Positions 7,881-15,068 of a DNA stretch of 42,168 bases are shown one piece after another. The translations under genes and the position numbers were made by a program. Position 1 is the stretch's first letter; every line of letters begins with the position of its first letter. Source of the DNA: Bradyrhizobium elkanii WSM2783. GTDB lineage: Bacteria > Pseudomonadota > Alphaproteobacteria > Rhizobiales > Xanthobacteraceae. The notes beneath the pieces were generated by a model that saw only the letters and a list, made by a program, of their open reading frames with translations, had not been told where the DNA came from and searched no databases. The stretch is from the NCBI RefSeq assembly GCF_000472865.1, contig NZ_AXAP01000070.1, positions 1-42,168 on the forward strand, read 5' to 3'.

Positions 7881-8132
7881 ATGGACATGCGCAAGTTGGT
7901 CGGTCGGAATTTCGCAAGACTGCGGAAGCAGAAGCGCTTCACGCAGGAGAAATTCGCCGAAGCGTCCGGCTTCACGCAGCAATATGTCAGTGACCTGGAA
8001 CGTGGCCGCCGCAATCCCACTGTCGTAACCTTGTTTGAACTCGCCAGCACGTTGGGCGTCAGCCACGTCGATCTCGTTCTTCCAGATGAAGAGGCGCAAA
8101 CTGAACGATCAAAACCCGCTAAGCGGAAGTGA
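7881..8132 (+). CDS. XRE family transcriptional regulator
   Basis: An 83-residue single-domain helix-turn-helix regulator: GRNFARLRKQKRFTQEKFAEASG then TQQYVSDLERGRRNPT and TLFELASTLGVSHVDLV. It is the only plus-strand gene in the element backbone and diverges from the DUF2285 gene, with a palindrome between them. The start is ATG 7881, or ATG 7887 two codons on; neither has a clear ribosome site. It likely controls backbone genes or itself; this is inference from position. Confidence 0.88.
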   Translation: MDMRKLVGRNFARLRKQKRFTQEKFAEASGFTQQYVSDLERGRRNPTVVTLFELASTLGVSHVDLVLPDEEAQTERSKPAKRK

Positions 8133-8183
8133 TCGGGTCGTAAGAAATCCATTTTCAATAATCGTAGAGCCTGACTTTCGCGA

Positions 8184-8310
8184 GCCGGGCCGGAGGCCCG
8201 GCGAGCGCCGGACGCGGATTCGCGTCGCCGCCGCCGATCCGGCTTGTCGGATCGGCGGCAGCGCATCAGGCCTCGACCGAAGCCGCGCAACCGTTCCCGG
8301 TTGCGCGGCT
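8184..8310. repeat. Array of four perfect GC-rich hairpins
   Basis: Four consecutive perfect inverted repeats fill the gap between the 3' ends of the XRE and DUF932 genes: 8184-8202 (8-bp stem, GGA loop), 8211-8226 (6-bp stem, GATT loop), 8230-8259 (12-bp stem, 6-nt loop) and 8281-8310 (13-bp stem; TTCC loop, GGAA on the minus strand, which is a GNRA tetraloop). None has a strong U-tract. They could act as a bidirectional terminator or mRNA 3'-end stabiliser, or be a structured RNA. Confidence 0.65.
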
Positions 8311-8317
8311 CACAGTG

Positions 8318-9514
8318 TCAGATTGCACGCTCCATCAAGCGCTTGGCTTTGCCTTCCAATTCAAGCCTCGTATCTTGGTGAGCCTTGCCGCGAGCAAACG
8401 CGGTGATGCCCTGCACGAAATCAAAGATGCTTTCCGGCTTGCGGTTTTCCTCGCCCAAGACGGTTTCAATGATTTTCGAAGTCTCTGATTTGGAAAACCC
8501 GCTCTTGCGGAGGAAGCTCTCTCGGTCCTCGTCCGTGCGGGCAACAATCCGTCCCCGAGCCGCCTTGATGCCGGCGACGAATGGCGCCGGTGAGGAGTTG
8601 GCAAAGCTCGTCAGCGCGGGGCCGGCTTCATGCGCGAACCGCTGCGCGGCGAATTTCGAATGGCGGATTGTGATCTCCTCGAAATTCTCCACGCCCCAAA
8701 GATTGCGGTTCATGCAGACGGCGCGAAGATAGAAACTCGCGATTCCAAGCGTCTTGCTACCTACTTCGCTGTTCCAGCAGTAAAATCCCCGGAAATACAA
8801 GTCCGGCGATCCATCTGCCAGACGCCCCGCTTCGATCGGGTTGGTGTCGTCGACCAGAAACAGGAACACGTCGCGGTCACTGGCGTAGAGCGTGGTGGTG
8901 TCCTTGGTCACGTCCACAAAAGGATTGTGGGTCATCGTCGCCCAGTCCATCACGCCCGGGACTTTCCACCGCGTGTCACCCGTGCCGTTGCCCGCGATCT
9001 TCATGACGGCCGCGACCAACTCATGATCCCAGATACGGCCATAGTCCGGCCCGGTGACAGCACGGAGCTCAACGCGTCCGCTATCGGTCTCCAATGTTTT
9101 CACGAGCTCGGCACGATGCGAGAGCAAGCCGTGTTGCAGGTTGATGGCGGATAGGGCTGCGGGAAGCTGCCGCAGATAGGATGTCGGCGCACCGACCAGC
9201 GTACACAACTGGCCAAAGCTCCAATGGGTCGGCGCCACCGGCTCGTCGCGTCCCGGCATTGTCAGGGCCAGCCGCTCGGAATTTTCCCGGCTCGCCTCCA
9301 CCTGGATGGCTCGGCTTTCCACGGTCCGCGCCTGCGCGCGCTCGGCCCGGCCTCGCACCGATTGATAGAGTTCCGACAGGTTCAGATACCGCTCGTCATC
9401 CGGTCGCGCAAACCACTCGGACGACACGCGGCCAATCCGCTGGCCGCGCGATACATCCACGCGGAAGCCGCCGGACGCAGGCTGTTGGCCTTGGGACAAA
9501 GTCATCATGTTCAT
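8318..9514 (-). CDS. DUF932 domain protein
   Basis: A 398-residue DUF932 protein, a family of unknown function widespread on phages and conjugative elements (some members are annotated as plasmid/phage LGT proteins). Recognisable blocks are WSFGQLCTLVGAPTSYLRQLP, VTGPDYGRIWDHELV, LYASDRDVFLFLVDDTNPIE, YFRGFYCWNSEVG and LRAVCMNRNLWG. Of the clustered ATGs, 9514 is chosen because AGGAG lies 7 bases upstream; the ATG at 9520 is too close to it. Upstream lies a structured leader shared with the ParB gene, and downstream a hairpin array. Confidence 0.88.
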   Translation of the reverse strand: MNMMTLSQGQQPASGGFRVDVSRGQRIGRVSSEWFARPDDERYLNLSELYQSVRGRAERAQARTVESRAIQVEASRENSERLALTMPGRDEPVAPTHWSFGQLCTLVGAPTSYLRQLPAALSAINLQHGLLSHRAELVKTLETDSGRVELRAVTGPDYGRIWDHELVAAVMKIAGNGTGDTRWKVPGVMDWATMTHNPFVDVTKDTTTLYASDRDVFLFLVDDTNPIEAGRLADGSPDLYFRGFYCWNSEVGSKTLGIASFYLRAVCMNRNLWGVENFEEITIRHSKFAAQRFAHEAGPALTSFANSSPAPFVAGIKAARGRIVARTDEDRESFLRKSGFSKSETSKIIETVLGEENRKPESIFDFVQGITAFARGKAHQDTRLELEGKAKRLMERAI

Positions 9515-9561
9515 GGTCATTCTCCTATGGGCTGAGGTTGAAGCGCAGCGCTGCGCTGCAA

Positions 9562-9777
9562 CCCTGCCCGTCGGCGAGACCTGGGGTAGCAAGGGCAAGG
9601 GCGGCTGGGGCGGAGGGGGATCACCCGCCTGGCAAGGGCGCGCCAACAGCGCGCGTCTGCACGCGCCTGACGACGACGTCGTCATGAAGATCCTTTGCGC
9701 GGAAGACCGGGGATACCGCTCCGGCCGGCACGGCGAGCCGTGCTTCACCCTTGCCCGCGCGAGGGCGGAGCCCTTAG
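9562..9777 (-). ncRNA. Structured leader copy A (upstream of DUF932 gene)
   Basis: This 216-nt stretch is homologous to 12956-13184, which lies in the same place before the ParB gene. Shared blocks include a 20-mer at 9562-9581, another at 9610-9629, and a 17-mer at 9697-9713. Between the blocks, stems are kept while sequence changes: 9638-9654 (GCGCGC pairs), 9729-9742 (CACGG with CCGTG) and 9763-9773 (GGGC with GCCC). A further 16-bp palindrome (9542-9557) lies between the leader and the ribosome site. Kept pairing with changed bases suggests a structured RNA in the 5' UTR of the DUF932 gene; its ligand or partner is unknown. Confidence 0.65.
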
Positions 9778-9830
9778 CAATCTCTTCAAAGAAAAGTGCT
9801 CTTCCTCCTGCAAAGCGGCGCAAGAAAAGC

Positions 9831-9859
9831 AAAAAGCCCCGCCTCCGAAGAGGCGGGGC
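9831..9859 (-). terminator. Rho-independent terminator after DUF736
   Basis: On the minus strand GCCCCGCCTC-TTCG-GAGGCGGGGC forms a perfect 10-bp stem with a UUCG loop, followed directly by TTTTTGCTTTTC. It lies 16 nt after the DUF736 stop and is a textbook intrinsic terminator, so the DUF932 gene downstream needs its own promoter. Confidence 0.92.
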
Positions 9860-9875
9860 CGATGATCCCGAAGGA

Positions 9876-10187
9876 TCAGTCGCCGTTGCGGCGGGACCAG
9901 ATGAGGGTGAAGCCCTCGTCGCCTTCGACCTTCACCAGCGAGGCGTAGATCGGGGCCGGGAAGCTCGGGTCGTCGAGCTTGACCGAGAGGTATTCGCGAT
10001 CGCTGTCGCGGGCGGTCTTCTTCCAGGCGGCGCCGAACTCGGTCACACCGTTGAAGATGCGGTAGTCGGGCGCCTTGTCGTTGTCCTTCTCGGATGCGGC
10101 GAACCTCGCCTTGATGTTCAGCGTCAGCGTCTTGATCGAGCCGATGTAGCCGTTGTCCGAAGCGGTGAAGGTGCCGATGGTAGCCAT
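9876..10187 (-). CDS. DUF736 domain protein
   Basis: A 103-residue DUF736 protein, a family of unknown function nearly confined to alphaproteobacterial plasmids and integrative elements. The N-terminus MATIGTFTASDNGYIGSIKTL and the motifs DYRIFNG and LDDPSFPAPIYASL are diagnostic. GGAG lies six bases before ATG 10187. It is a single-gene transcription unit, with an intrinsic terminator after it and a long hairpin-rich leader before it. Confidence 0.92.
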   Translation of the reverse strand: MATIGTFTASDNGYIGSIKTLTLNIKARFAASEKDNDKAPDYRIFNGVTEFGAAWKKTARDSDREYLSVKLDDPSFPAPIYASLVKVEGDEGFTLIWSRRNGD

Positions 10188-10891
10188 GGTGGTCTCCGTT
10201 TGTTGCTCGGGCCGCGCCTATCGCAGCCTCGATGGCGATCCTTGGCCCGGGGAGCGATCGGCCCGCAGCCTTCAGGCCCGCAGCGCAGCGGAGGACGGCG
10301 ATAAGCCTGCTTTTTTGTCTTCCGCGAGGAATGCCGCCACTTCGCGGCAGGGGAAAAAAGCAGGCGCAGCCGTTGCGGGAAGGCGATCGAGGCTCTTGCC
10401 GTCCCTCGGGCCTGATCAGCCCATTCGAGGTTGCGTTGGACGCGCGATGAACGAACTGACCGAGACCACCATGGCGGCCGAGACAGACGCAACACAAGGA
10501 CGCTGCTGAAGCGATCGGACACATGCTGACGTCGGCGCATCAACGGCGAGGAAAACGCACTCCTGCCAACGCGAGCGCCTTCCGTCGCATTCGCGCGTGC
10601 CACGACGAAGGTGCCGCTGGCGTGATCCGCTAGGCATCGAATACAATGCGTCGGTCATCACACGATCAATCTCGTCCGCGCTCTTCGCTCGCTGTCGATC
10701 GGCCAGCACGAGACAACGATCCCTTAACCCACCGCAGCGGCGTAGATCAGAGTGATCGAGGTCTCGATCATGGCGGGGGCTTCCGTGCACTGGTCGCCGC
10801 TGTGCGCAAACGAAGCGGCCGCGCGCCGGTCTGGCGCGCGGCCGAAATTTTGGAACTTGCCGGGGCCGCTGGCGCGGCCCCGGTTCAATCC
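10188..10891. other. Gene-free 704-bp region with hairpins between parB and DUF736
   Basis: No convincing gene is seen. CCTGCTTTTTT at 10306-10316 pairs with AAAAAAGCAGG at 10354-10364 (11 bp, 37-nt loop that itself holds a GCCGC/GCGGC stem). GCCTCGAT at 10226-10233 pairs with ATCGAGGC at 10386-10393, enclosing the first pair. A palindrome TGATCGAG-GT-CTCGATCA lies at 10753-10770. The first two probably belong to the DUF736 5' leader on the minus strand. Reading frames here are short and out of codon character. Confidence 0.55.
10816..10883. terminator. Two strong hairpins after the ParB gene
   Basis: Read on the minus strand from the ParB stop, CCGGGGCCGC-GCCA-GCGGCCCCGG (10-bp stem, 10860-10883) begins 8 nt after the gene, and a 12-bp stem CGGCCGCGCGCC with its complement (10816-10844) follows after AAGTTCCAAAATTT. 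Both are perfect. A poly-U tail is missing, so Rho-independent termination is only a possibility. Confidence 0.5.
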
Positions 10892-12904
10892 TCATTCTGC
10901 GGCCTGCGAATACGCGTCACTGCTCTGCGTCTCGTCTTGCGCGTCTGACTGATCCTTGGACTTGGCCGTCCTCAGCAAAGACGGCAGCCAGTCGGTGGCT
11001 GCCAGCAACTGCTCGGCGGCTTCCGCCATGTCGACCTTCTTCATATCCACCATTCGCTCGGCGACCTCGCCGCTCACGCCTTCGCAAACCGCCTCCAGAA
11101 TACGCGCCTTGGTGACGCGACCCAGATAGCTGCGCACCGTCGGCCGCCAGTATCCGGTCATGTCGAGAGACACGGCTTCCGCCAGCCGGTCGGCCGTTGC
11201 CAACGCCCGCGGCCGCCGCTCCCACGGCAATCTGACCGCATTGACTGTCAATGCGGTGCAATGCGCAAACAGGGCCATGCGGCTATCGTGGTCGAGTTCG
11301 GCCACGAAAGTCCAAAGACCAGTGACGTCCCGGGGCATCTGCCTTGCCCAGTTGGCGTGACGATCTGCCCAAGCCTTGCCGGCCGGCGTATCCTCGATGC
11401 CGTCCGCGTGTCCAGCCAAGTCCGTCTTGATCGGCTGGATGCCAACCACATGCGCATCCGCACCGAGATAAAAGATTTGCGCCGCAAGCGCATGCGTCAC
11501 TACCACGATCGCGGTTTCGGGCTGTTCGCTCAGATTGAGGCGCAGTCCCAAGGTGCGATGTGCGGTGAGGTCCCGAACGAGAATGTCAGATAAAGGCCGG
11601 TCCTCGTCCTCCTCCTCAGTAGCGCCCTCATCTTCTTCACCAACGTGCACCGCTTGGCTGTCTGCACCGTCCTCCCCGTTCGGCGCCTGCGCGTCAGTTC
11701 CCTCCTCGGTATCGGCTTGGGGCTTCTCGTCTGCCGGGCGGATGAACCCGCGTTCGATCCGGATGGTGCCGTCGTGATTGAGGATCACGAAAGCGCCACC
11801 GCGCGCGATGTCGTCAGGATCATAGGCCTGCCGCTTCGCTTCCAACCGCTGGATTTCGGCCTCAAGCTCACCAAACCGAGCGTCCACGTCGTCAGCAAGT
11901 TCCTCGGCCGCCTGATGCTCTTCCGTCAACCGATCGAATGCAGTTTGTGCTGTTGTAAGAGCGGCCCGATCTTCCGCCGAAAGCTCGACCGGATGCGGGT
12001 AGGTTCGCCGCATGCCGTGCGCGTGCGGGAAATCAAGATGAGCTTCCGTCCATTTCCAGCCCTCGGCTGCCCGCACGGCATCGGCCTCTCGGCCAAGCTT
12101 TGCGGTCACCAGCAGATCGAGCAGCGCCACGTCTTCAAGATATCCGCCACGATCTTCGGTGAAGAGGTCGCGAAGGATCGAGCCGCCCGCTTCCATGTAG
12201 GCCTCAATCCCGACAAAGCGCGCGCGGCGGTCCGTAGCAGGCACATGCGTTTCGGTGAGCAGGCGACGGATGATACTGGCGTCGCGGTTATAAGACAGCC
12301 GCTCATACACGCCTTCCTGCCGGCCATGATCATCGATGATGGCAAAGGCCATCAACTGTTCAATGGTCAAATCGCCATCGCGATAAACCTGCATCAGTTT
12401 CGGGGAGACTGCGCCGAGCCGCAGGCGCTGACGGACAACATGCGGCGTCACACCGAAGCGGGCGGCGATTTCCTCTGCGCCGAAACCGCGCTCTTCCGCC
12501 AGCTTTTTGAAGGCCTCGAACTGGTCGGCGGGATGCATGTTTTCCCGGGTGACGTTCTCGTCAAGGCTGATTTCGTGCGGATCGTTCGCAGTGTCAATGA
12601 TACAGCGGATCGGCTCGGTCTTCTTGATCTCCTTCCGCTTTACCCGCAGAAGCTGGGCCAGCCGCCTGCCCTCGCCGATGGTCACGAAATAGAACCCCGT
12701 GGCCGCACCTTCTCCGTCCAACTCCGGTTCGACCACCAGATTTTGCAGGATACCCTTGGCGGCGATGCTCGCCGCATACGCCTCGATCGCAGCTTCACTG
12801 TGCGGCGTCTTGCGGGCGTTCTGCGGGGACTTCTTGAGCTTGTTGAGCGGAATGAAAATCTCCGTCCCGCTCGCGGGGATGGTTTCAACATGCTTGGCCG
12901 ACAT
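10892..12904 (-). CDS. ParB/RepB/Spo0J-like partition protein, large form
   Basis: A 670-residue protein with a ParB N-terminal domain: box PLNKLKKSPQNARKTPHS near residues 19-36, GILQNLVVEP, IGEGRRLAQLL (the ParB GERR-type box), ENVTRENMHPADQFEAFKKL, then a ParB HTH (GFGAEEIAARFGVTPHVVRQRLRL). A coiled-coil-like region (EELADDVDARFGELEAEIQ) and an acidic linker (EEDEGATEEEDEDRP) lead to a C-terminal half ending in a helical domain (DMAEAAEQLLAATDWLP). No ParA partner is present, which is common for this ICE/plasmid type. GGGAG lies 7-8 bases before ATG 12904. It has a structured leader shared with the DUF932 gene. A role in transcription control or maintenance is inferred. Confidence 0.9.
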   Translation of the reverse strand: MSAKHVETIPASGTEIFIPLNKLKKSPQNARKTPHSEAAIEAYAASIAAKGILQNLVVEPELDGEGAATGFYFVTIGEGRRLAQLLRVKRKEIKKTEPIRCIIDTANDPHEISLDENVTRENMHPADQFEAFKKLAEERGFGAEEIAARFGVTPHVVRQRLRLGAVSPKLMQVYRDGDLTIEQLMAFAIIDDHGRQEGVYERLSYNRDASIIRRLLTETHVPATDRRARFVGIEAYMEAGGSILRDLFTEDRGGYLEDVALLDLLVTAKLGREADAVRAAEGWKWTEAHLDFPHAHGMRRTYPHPVELSAEDRAALTTAQTAFDRLTEEHQAAEELADDVDARFGELEAEIQRLEAKRQAYDPDDIARGGAFVILNHDGTIRIERGFIRPADEKPQADTEEGTDAQAPNGEDGADSQAVHVGEEDEGATEEEDEDRPLSDILVRDLTAHRTLGLRLNLSEQPETAIVVVTHALAAQIFYLGADAHVVGIQPIKTDLAGHADGIEDTPAGKAWADRHANWARQMPRDVTGLWTFVAELDHDSRMALFAHCTALTVNAVRLPWERRPRALATADRLAEAVSLDMTGYWRPTVRSYLGRVTKARILEAVCEGVSGEVAERMVDMKKVDMAEAAEQLLAATDWLPSLLRTAKSKDQSDAQDETQSSDAYSQAAE

Positions 12905-12955
12905 GATCAATCTCCCTTTGCTTTCATGGGTGCAGGGCGCACTCCGCGCCTGCGC

Positions 12956-13184
12956 CCCTGCCCGTCGGCGAGACCGGGGGTAGCAAGTGCCAGGGCGACC
13001 CGAGCGGAGGGGGATCACCCGCCCGAAAGGGCCGCTCGTAAGAGCGGGTCTGCACGGGCGCATGCCAATCGTTCGGAAGAATGAGGGAGCAGAGAAAGCG
13101 CGGAAGACCGGGGAGACCGCTCGGGGCGGCGCCGGCGCCAGCCGGCGCTTTACCCTGGCGCGCGCGAGGGGCAGCGCCCCTTAG
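12956..13184 (-). ncRNA. Structured leader copy B (upstream of ParB gene)
   Basis: Second copy of the leader at 9562-9777, at nearly the same distance from its gene (51 versus 47 nt). It shares the 20-mers at 12956-12975 and 13004-13023 and the 17-mer at 13098-13114. Its stems differ in sequence but keep pairing: CCGCTC-GTAA-GAGCGG (13032-13047), GCGCCGGC-GCCA-GCCGGCGC (13129-13148) and GGGGC-AGC-GCCCC (13168-13180). A hairpin at about 12932-12952 fills the gap to the ribosome site. Function is unknown; coordinated translational or transcriptional control of the two genes is the leading idea. Confidence 0.65.
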
Positions 13185-13254
13185 ATCTGAACCGTGAGAA
13201 TGCCGGGCAGCCCGGCAGAGGTGAAAAAGGAGGCAAGAGTGAGAGAATCAAAAG

Positions 13255-13420
13255 AGGCACCCGCAGGAGGGTCAGCATAGCGCCGACGCGCAGCGGCGGG
13301 ACCCGGGACCGAGTGCAGTCGCGAGACCGGTTAAGAAGGCACCCGAACGCGGGACAGTGATAGCGACGCCGTCATGCAATGACGGCGGGGCCCGCGAGCG
13401 AGTGCCTCCGGCGAGCGACA
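13255..13420. repeat. Two imperfect ~80-bp tandem repeats upstream of the ParB leader
   Basis: Units begin with AGGCACCCG at 13255 and 13337 and continue in parallel: ...ATAGCGCCGACGCGC... then GGCGGGACC...GAGTGC versus ...ATAGCGACGCCGTC... then GGCGGGGCC...GAGTGC. Each contains a stem closing CGCCG with CGGCG; in unit 2 it is extended to a perfect 9-bp hairpin (13367-13387). They lie between the leader and a TATAAT at 13422-13427 on the minus strand. They could be repeated operator or ParB-binding sites, or further leader stems. Confidence 0.55.
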
Positions 13421-13421
13421 C

Positions 13422-13427
13422 ATTATA
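13422..13427 (-). promoter_or_regulatory. Consensus -10 box for the ParB transcript
   Basis: A perfect TATAAT on the minus strand, 518 bp before the ParB start, in otherwise GC-rich DNA. The -35 region is weak (GGCTTC at 17-bp spacing). If used, the ParB mRNA would carry a ~500-nt leader containing the tandem repeats and the structured element. Confidence 0.35.
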
Positions 13428-13602
13428 ATACTGCGCGAGAGATCGAAGCCGGACGGACGAGACGCCGCGCGGCTCGGTTCACGAGAGCTCGTTGCGGCGG
13501 CAACCCCACGCGCACAAATGAATCAGGTTGGCGGAAGATGAATCTCGTCGCGGGCTTTCGTCGGAGCCTCATCCGAACATACGTTGCTCGTCGAGGATTC
13601 CT

Positions 13603-14127
13603 TCAGGGATGCGCATTTGCATCATCCGAACAGGCGGACGGCTTTCCATTCGCGCGCATGCAGCCGCGATAGAGCCACGGTTCGACATAGCTGCCCTTCC
13701 AGATACCTCGACCGGCGTGCTCGGCATCGCGCTGAGCCCCGCTGTATCTGCCCTTCGAGTATTGAGGCCAATCCAGAGCAAGACCATTACGCACGAGCCA
13801 ATCACTGAGATCGATGCCGCTGACGGAACAAGTCGCAACCGTGCGGCCATAGGGATCAAGGCTAAATGGGACACAGTTGACCGGACGCCGGGCGATGAAG
13901 ATGTCGAGGTCATTCGCTGCCTGGGCGCCACAGCGATATTGAGAGCTGTCCTCGCCACGGCAGAGCTGGCTGCTCTCCGGCGAGTCGATGCCCCAGAGTC
14001 GGATGCGCGTTCCATGAATTTCCAGAGTGTCGCCGTCAATGACGCTGGCCTGACCGACAAAATTGTCGGCCAGAGCCGCGCTCGATAACAGCAGGAGCAT
14101 CAAGACCGCAGCTCGACGACTTCTCAT
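13603..14127 (-). CDS. Secreted thermonuclease (SNase) family protein
   Basis: A 174-residue staphylococcal-nuclease-fold protein with a signal peptide (residues 1-20, cleavage after ALA). Calcium-site and catalytic features are visible: VIDGDTL (Asp31, Asp33), RLWGIDSPES (Arg43, Glu51) and PYGRTV (Arg95). Alphaproteobacterial members also have paired cysteines, present here. It lies 18 nt after the stop of the upstream minus-strand gene and so is probably co-transcribed with it from the LexA-box promoter. It should cut DNA or RNA in the periplasm or outside the cell. Confidence 0.9.
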   Translation of the reverse strand: MRSRRAAVLMLLLLSSAALADNFVGQASVIDGDTLEIHGTRIRLWGIDSPESSQLCRGEDSSQYRCGAQAANDLDIFIARRPVNCVPFSLDPYGRTVATCSVSGIDLSDWLVRNGLALDWPQYSKGRYSGAQRDAEHAGRGIWKGSYVEPWLYRGCMRANGKPSACSDDANAHP

Positions 14128-14145
14128 GACTTTGGCTACCAGCGA

Positions 14146-14703
14146 TTAGCGCAGATTGCGCGGATTGGATTTCGGCCAGTTCTCAAGCGGCTTCAGGGAC
14201 GGCAGATTCTCCGGCCGCTCGGGATAGTGAAACTCCGTGCCACGCAGCCAGCGACCCTCGAATCGCTCCCAGAACAGGATCGCATCCATCTGCCAGGTAA
14301 ACTCATAGACTCGCCAAACGCCGTCGCTCTCAATGACTTCGCCAGTTGCGTTGAAGGGCAGGCTGTTGAGCTTGCAGAGAGCGTAGATCTCATCCCAGTG
14401 CTCGCGGATGTAACGGTCTTCCAGGGCCACATGATACGGCCGATCGGCGCGCCAGCGGGGCCCGCCCCCACGCGGATAGAAGCCTTGGCGTGGCATCAGG
14501 AACTCGGGAATGCGCGCGATTGCCTTGCCGATCCGGCGAGCCTCATCCGAGGAGAGCTTGCTAACGCCGAAGCTGTAGCGCTGCGCATCGTCGCGGCAAT
14601 AAAGCCATGCCAGCGTTACGCCGTTGGCATCCCTGACGACGTAGCACTCGGAATTTTCCCGGACCAACGTCCAGGGCGGCTTGAAACGGCGGCTTGACTC
14701 CAT
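14146..14703 (-). CDS. Conserved unknown protein, two modules, SOS-box promoter
   Basis: A 185-residue protein of unknown function. The N-terminal module (about residues 1-65: FKPPWTLVRENSECYVVRDANGV ... SSDEARRIGKAIARIPEFL) resembles stand-alone small proteins of Rhizobiales; the C-terminal module (about 75-170) has a tryptophan- and acid-rich segment (YIREHWDEIYALCKLN, FTWQMDAILFWERFEGRW) that I do not recognise. ATG 14703 is preferred because the LexA box ends 3 bp upstream; a longer start at 14739 would place the box inside the coding region. No ribosome site is seen, so the mRNA may have almost no leader. It heads a two-gene unit with the thermonuclease. Confidence 0.7.
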   Translation of the reverse strand: MESSRRFKPPWTLVRENSECYVVRDANGVTLAWLYCRDDAQRYSFGVSKLSSDEARRIGKAIARIPEFLMPRQGFYPRGGGPRWRADRPYHVALEDRYIREHWDEIYALCKLNSLPFNATGEVIESDGVWRVYEFTWQMDAILFWERFEGRWLRGTEFHYPERPENLPSLKPLENWPKSNPRNLR

Positions 14704-14705
14704 GA

Positions 14706-14720
14706 GAACAAAATAAGAAC
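14706..14720. promoter_or_regulatory. LexA (SOS) box, GTTC-N7-GTTC
   Basis: The minus strand reads GTTCTTATTTTGTTC, an exact match to the alphaproteobacterial LexA site GTTC-N7-GTTC. It lies 3 bp before the start of the 14146-14703 gene and 33 bp before the divergent small gene at 14754, upstream of SRAP. Repression of both directions by LexA is inferred. Confidence 0.8.
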
Positions 14721-14753
14721 ATACTCCATGTACGGTCAACCTGGAACAACGCC

Positions 14754-14959
14754 ATGTCGTCGGTCTCGAAGCCGAGCGAACGCGACGAGGGGCTGGACGC
14801 GGCCGTCGAGCAGGCGATCGCCGTCTGTGACGGCGATATGCGCGCAGCTGTTCGCGCGTTGATCGTCGCGAACAATTTCCTCGAATTGAGATCTCGGAGT
14901 TGAAGAAGGCTGTCTCGCACGCCTACACGCGCGGACGCTTTCGGACCTACACGGGATAG
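14754..14959 (+). pseudogene. Small conserved gene upstream of SRAP, one-base deletion
   Basis: The frame opens at ATG 14754 (GGAAC upstream) and reads SKPSERDEGLDAAVEQAIAV, then DMRAAVRALIVANNFLE, before stopping at TGA 14901. Restoring one missing base near 14886-14888 continues as EISELKKAVSHAYTRGRFRTYTG and stops at 14957-14959, giving about 68 residues. The length is 206 nt, one short of a multiple of three. I believe relatives of this helical protein occur beside SRAP genes in rhizobia; its function is unknown. Confidence 0.6.
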
Positions 14960-14979
14960 TTGGCGCGCGTGAGGCGGCG

Positions 14980-15039
14980 ATGAACGATCCGGACTGGTAT
15001 TCCTTCGTGAAGGGATCAGGCGACGACATGGGCGACTGA
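14980..15039 (+). CDS. Possible 19-residue micro-ORF before SRAP
   Basis: ATG 14980 follows GAGGCGGCG and encodes MNDPDWYSFVKGSGDDMGD with a stop 29 nt before SRAP. The acidic, proline- and tryptophan-bearing sequence looks protein-like, but no family is known to me and it may simply be a leader. Confidence 0.25.
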   Translation: MNDPDWYSFVKGSGDDMGD

Positions 15040-15068
15040 ATTGATGCATGACCAAGAGCGAAGGCTGA

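Noticed and set aside
11645..13084. 479-residue plus-strand frame opposite the ParB gene
   Set aside because: It mirrors the ParB gene and its leader; no motif, no ribosome site.
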